Shown here: piece after piece, positions 4,290 through 5,455 of the stretch
Layout: every line of letters begins with the position of its first letter
How positions within the stretch are numbered: position 1 is the first letter of the stretch
Assembly: GCA_946887425.1 (NCBI GenBank)
Contig: CAMPKW010000042.1
Coordinates: 1 to 5,455, forward strand
From: an uncultured Candidatus Saccharibacteria bacterium
GTDB lineage: Bacteria; Patescibacteria; Saccharimonadia; Saccharimonadales; UBA6022
Direction of reading: 5' to 3'
Length of the DNA: 5,455 nucleotides
The notes under the pieces: generated by a model
Databases searched by the model: none
Told to the model about the DNA's origin: nothing
The model's input: the letters and a program-made list of their open reading frames with translations, nothing else
Position numbers and translations under genes: made by a program

Positions 4290-5393
4290 ATGAGCAAGCG
4301 TGATTACTACGAAATACTAGGTCTACAAAAAGATGCCTCTGATGACGAAATCAAGAAGGCATTTCGAAAAGCTGCGGTAAAATATCACCCCGACAAAGAA
4401 GGTGGTGACGAGACAAAGTTCAAGGAAGCAAGTGAAGCTTACGAAGTGCTGAAAGACAGTGCGAAGCGACAGCGCTACGATCAATTTGGGCACGCTGGAG
4501 TCGGTGGGGCTTCTGGCGGTGGCGCAAGTGGTAACCCGTTCGAAGGTTTTGGTGGCTTTGGTGGACAAAATGTACACTTTGACTTTGGTGATGGTGGGCT
4601 TGGTGATATCTTTGGCCAATTCTTTGGCGGTGGTCAACAGCGCTCGCAAGGTCCGACCCGTGGTCGTGACGTCGAAGCGAGCATCCAGCTGACTTTCGAG
4701 GAGGCTGTGTTTGGTGTAGAGGAAAAGATTACTCTTGATATGGACGATGAATGTAGTCATTGTCACGGTACTACTGTAGAGCCAGGCCATGACATGAAAA
4801 CCTGCCCAACGTGTAAGGGTGCAGGTCAGCAAACTCGCATTATGAATACGATGTTTGGGCAGATCCAGCAGGCGGTCACCTGTGAAACATGTCAAGGGCG
4901 CGGAAAAGTGCCAGAGAAAGTTTGTACGGTGTGTCGCGGCCGAGGAACGGAGCGTCGCAAGCAGGCAATCACCCTTAAGGTGCCAGCTGGTATTGATGAC
5001 GGTGCAACAATCCGCCTCAAAGAGCGCGGCGAGGCTATTGGTGGCGGAGCGAAAGGTGACCTGTATGTTCATGTTCGGGTGCAGGCGCATAAGAAGTTTA
5101 CCCGTGAAGGTGATATCATTCTTTCCGAAGAGCATGTCAGTATGATCGATGCCGCCCTGGGAACTGAAATTGACGTCGATACGGTTGATGGTGCTGTGCG
5201 CATGAAGGTTACGGCCGGTACACAAAGTGGAACTGATTTTAAGCTATCGAATCACGGTGTGCCACACATGCGCTCATCGGCCCGTGGCCCGCATATTGTC
5301 AGTATTATTGTCGATACGCCGACCAAGCTAACAAAAAAGCAAAAAGAGCTGCTCGAACAATTCGAGGGAACCAAAAAACGAAGTATTTTTTAG
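4290..5393 (+). CDS. dnaJ: Chaperone protein DnaJ (Hsp40)
   Basis: DnaJ delivers unfolded proteins to DnaK and stimulates its ATPase in the cytoplasm. All family parts are present over 367 residues (E. coli DnaJ has 376). The J domain (1-67) has the HPD motif at 33-35, a Gly/Phe-rich region spans about 67-117, and four zinc-binding CxxC pairs lie at 155/158, 172/175, 198/201 and 212/215. The C-terminal client-binding and dimerisation domains run from about 225 to 350. The first zinc motif reads CSHCHGTT, not CxxCxGxG, but its cysteines are intact. The start is fixed by the typical MSKRDYYEILG; no ribosome site precedes it, which fits a leaderless mRNA from TATAAT at 4276. CIRCE at 4244-4270 indicates HrcA heat-shock control. 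No dnaK or grpE is adjacent, and no clear terminator separates it from the Crp/Fnr gene upstream. Confidence 0.97.
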   Translation: MSKRDYYEILGLQKDASDDEIKKAFRKAAVKYHPDKEGGDETKFKEASEAYEVLKDSAKRQRYDQFGHAGVGGASGGGASGNPFEGFGGFGGQNVHFDFGDGGLGDIFGQFFGGGQQRSQGPTRGRDVEASIQLTFEEAVFGVEEKITLDMDDECSHCHGTTVEPGHDMKTCPTCKGAGQQTRIMNTMFGQIQQAVTCETCQGRGKVPEKVCTVCRGRGTERRKQAITLKVPAGIDDGATIRLKERGEAIGGGAKGDLYVHVRVQAHKKFTREGDIILSEEHVSMIDAALGTEIDVDTVDGAVRMKVTAGTQSGTDFKLSNHGVPHMRSSARGPHIVSIIVDTPTKLTKKQKELLEQFEGTKKRSIF

Positions 5394-5418
5394 CTCTAGA
5401 TTCTCCAACCTGCTTAAG

Positions 5419-5447
5419 GTATTCTTAATATAGTTTAAGGGGAATAC
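5419..5447 (+). promoter_or_regulatory. Inverted repeat covering the ribosome site of the right-edge start
   Basis: GTATTC (5419-5424) pairs with GAATAC (5442-5447), and inside it TTAA (5425-5428) pairs with TTAA (5435-5438), leaving TATAGT in the loop and three G bases bulged. In RNA this would partly hide the AAGGGG ribosome site; in DNA it could be an operator around the -10 box. The stem is AT-rich and may be chance. Confidence 0.3.
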
Positions 5448-5451
5448 TATT

Positions 5452-5455
5452 ATGG
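5452..5455 (+). CDS. Possible first codon of a further gene (partial, runs off right edge)
   Basis: An ATG at 5452-5454 is preceded by TTAAGGGG (5435-5442), an acceptable ribosome site ending 9 bases upstream, and by TATAGT (5429-5434), a possible -10 box. No coding sequence is visible to test it, so the call rests only on these signals and the direction of the neighbouring genes. Confidence 0.35.

Noticed and set aside
4323..5225. Long open frame on the minus strand opposite dnaJ
   Set aside because: It lies entirely antisense to a clear dnaJ and its translation has no recognisable domain; it reflects the codon pattern of the real gene.
5373..5391. AAAAAA...TTTTTT inverted repeat at the end of dnaJ as terminator
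   Set aside because: The stem has no G-C pairs, so it would not be stable enough for intrinsic termination.

Overview
The window looks like chromosomal DNA of a small-genome bacterium, most likely a Patescibacteria/CPR member close to Candidatus Saccharibacteria (TM7). This is inferred from three things: Gly/Asn/Asp/Thr-rich secreted repeat proteins, an aromatic NPET...W...W.YD..TGTY motif, and a mix of strong Shine-Dalgarno sites with one apparently leaderless gene. No taxonomic marker is present, so this is moderate confidence only. The standard bacterial code fits: genes end in TAA, TGA and TAG, and the regulator ending in TGA is a complete protein. I see no tRNA, rRNA, CRISPR array, insertion sequence or origin.

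Layout. A minus-strand gene with a good ribosome site starts at base 33 and runs off the left edge. A divergent control region (34-237) holds a perfect TGTGA-N6-TCACA palindrome. Three plus-strand genes for exported proteins follow: a 177-residue signal-anchor protein (238-771, ending in a terminator hairpin), a 199-residue secreted protein made of two 75-residue repeats (871-1470), and a 610-residue protein with signal peptide, four repeats of about 98 residues and a C-terminal membrane anchor (1593-3425). The two repeat proteins share one 20-residue motif, present six times in all. A Crp/Fnr-family regulator (3580-4218) and dnaJ (4290-5393) follow. A possible start of a further gene lies at the right edge.

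Regulation. A second perfect TGTGA-N6-TCACA site overlaps the TATAAT box in front of the Crp/Fnr gene. Its recognition helix keeps the Arg-Glu-Thr that reads TGTGA in E. coli CRP. The simplest model is that this regulator represses itself and activates the first surface gene, where the palindrome is centred near -41.5 of a predicted start. The regulator lacks the recognisable CRP cAMP-pocket residues and FNR cysteines, so its signal is unknown. dnaJ has a near-perfect CIRCE element (HrcA operator) whose 9-bp spacer contains the -35 box. Its TATAAT lies so close to the ATG that the mRNA should be leaderless.

The most interesting part is the surface locus: a small secreted repeat protein beside a large membrane-anchored protein built on the same motif. 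This could be a subunit/anchor pair of an undescribed surface fibre or coat, but that function is inference.
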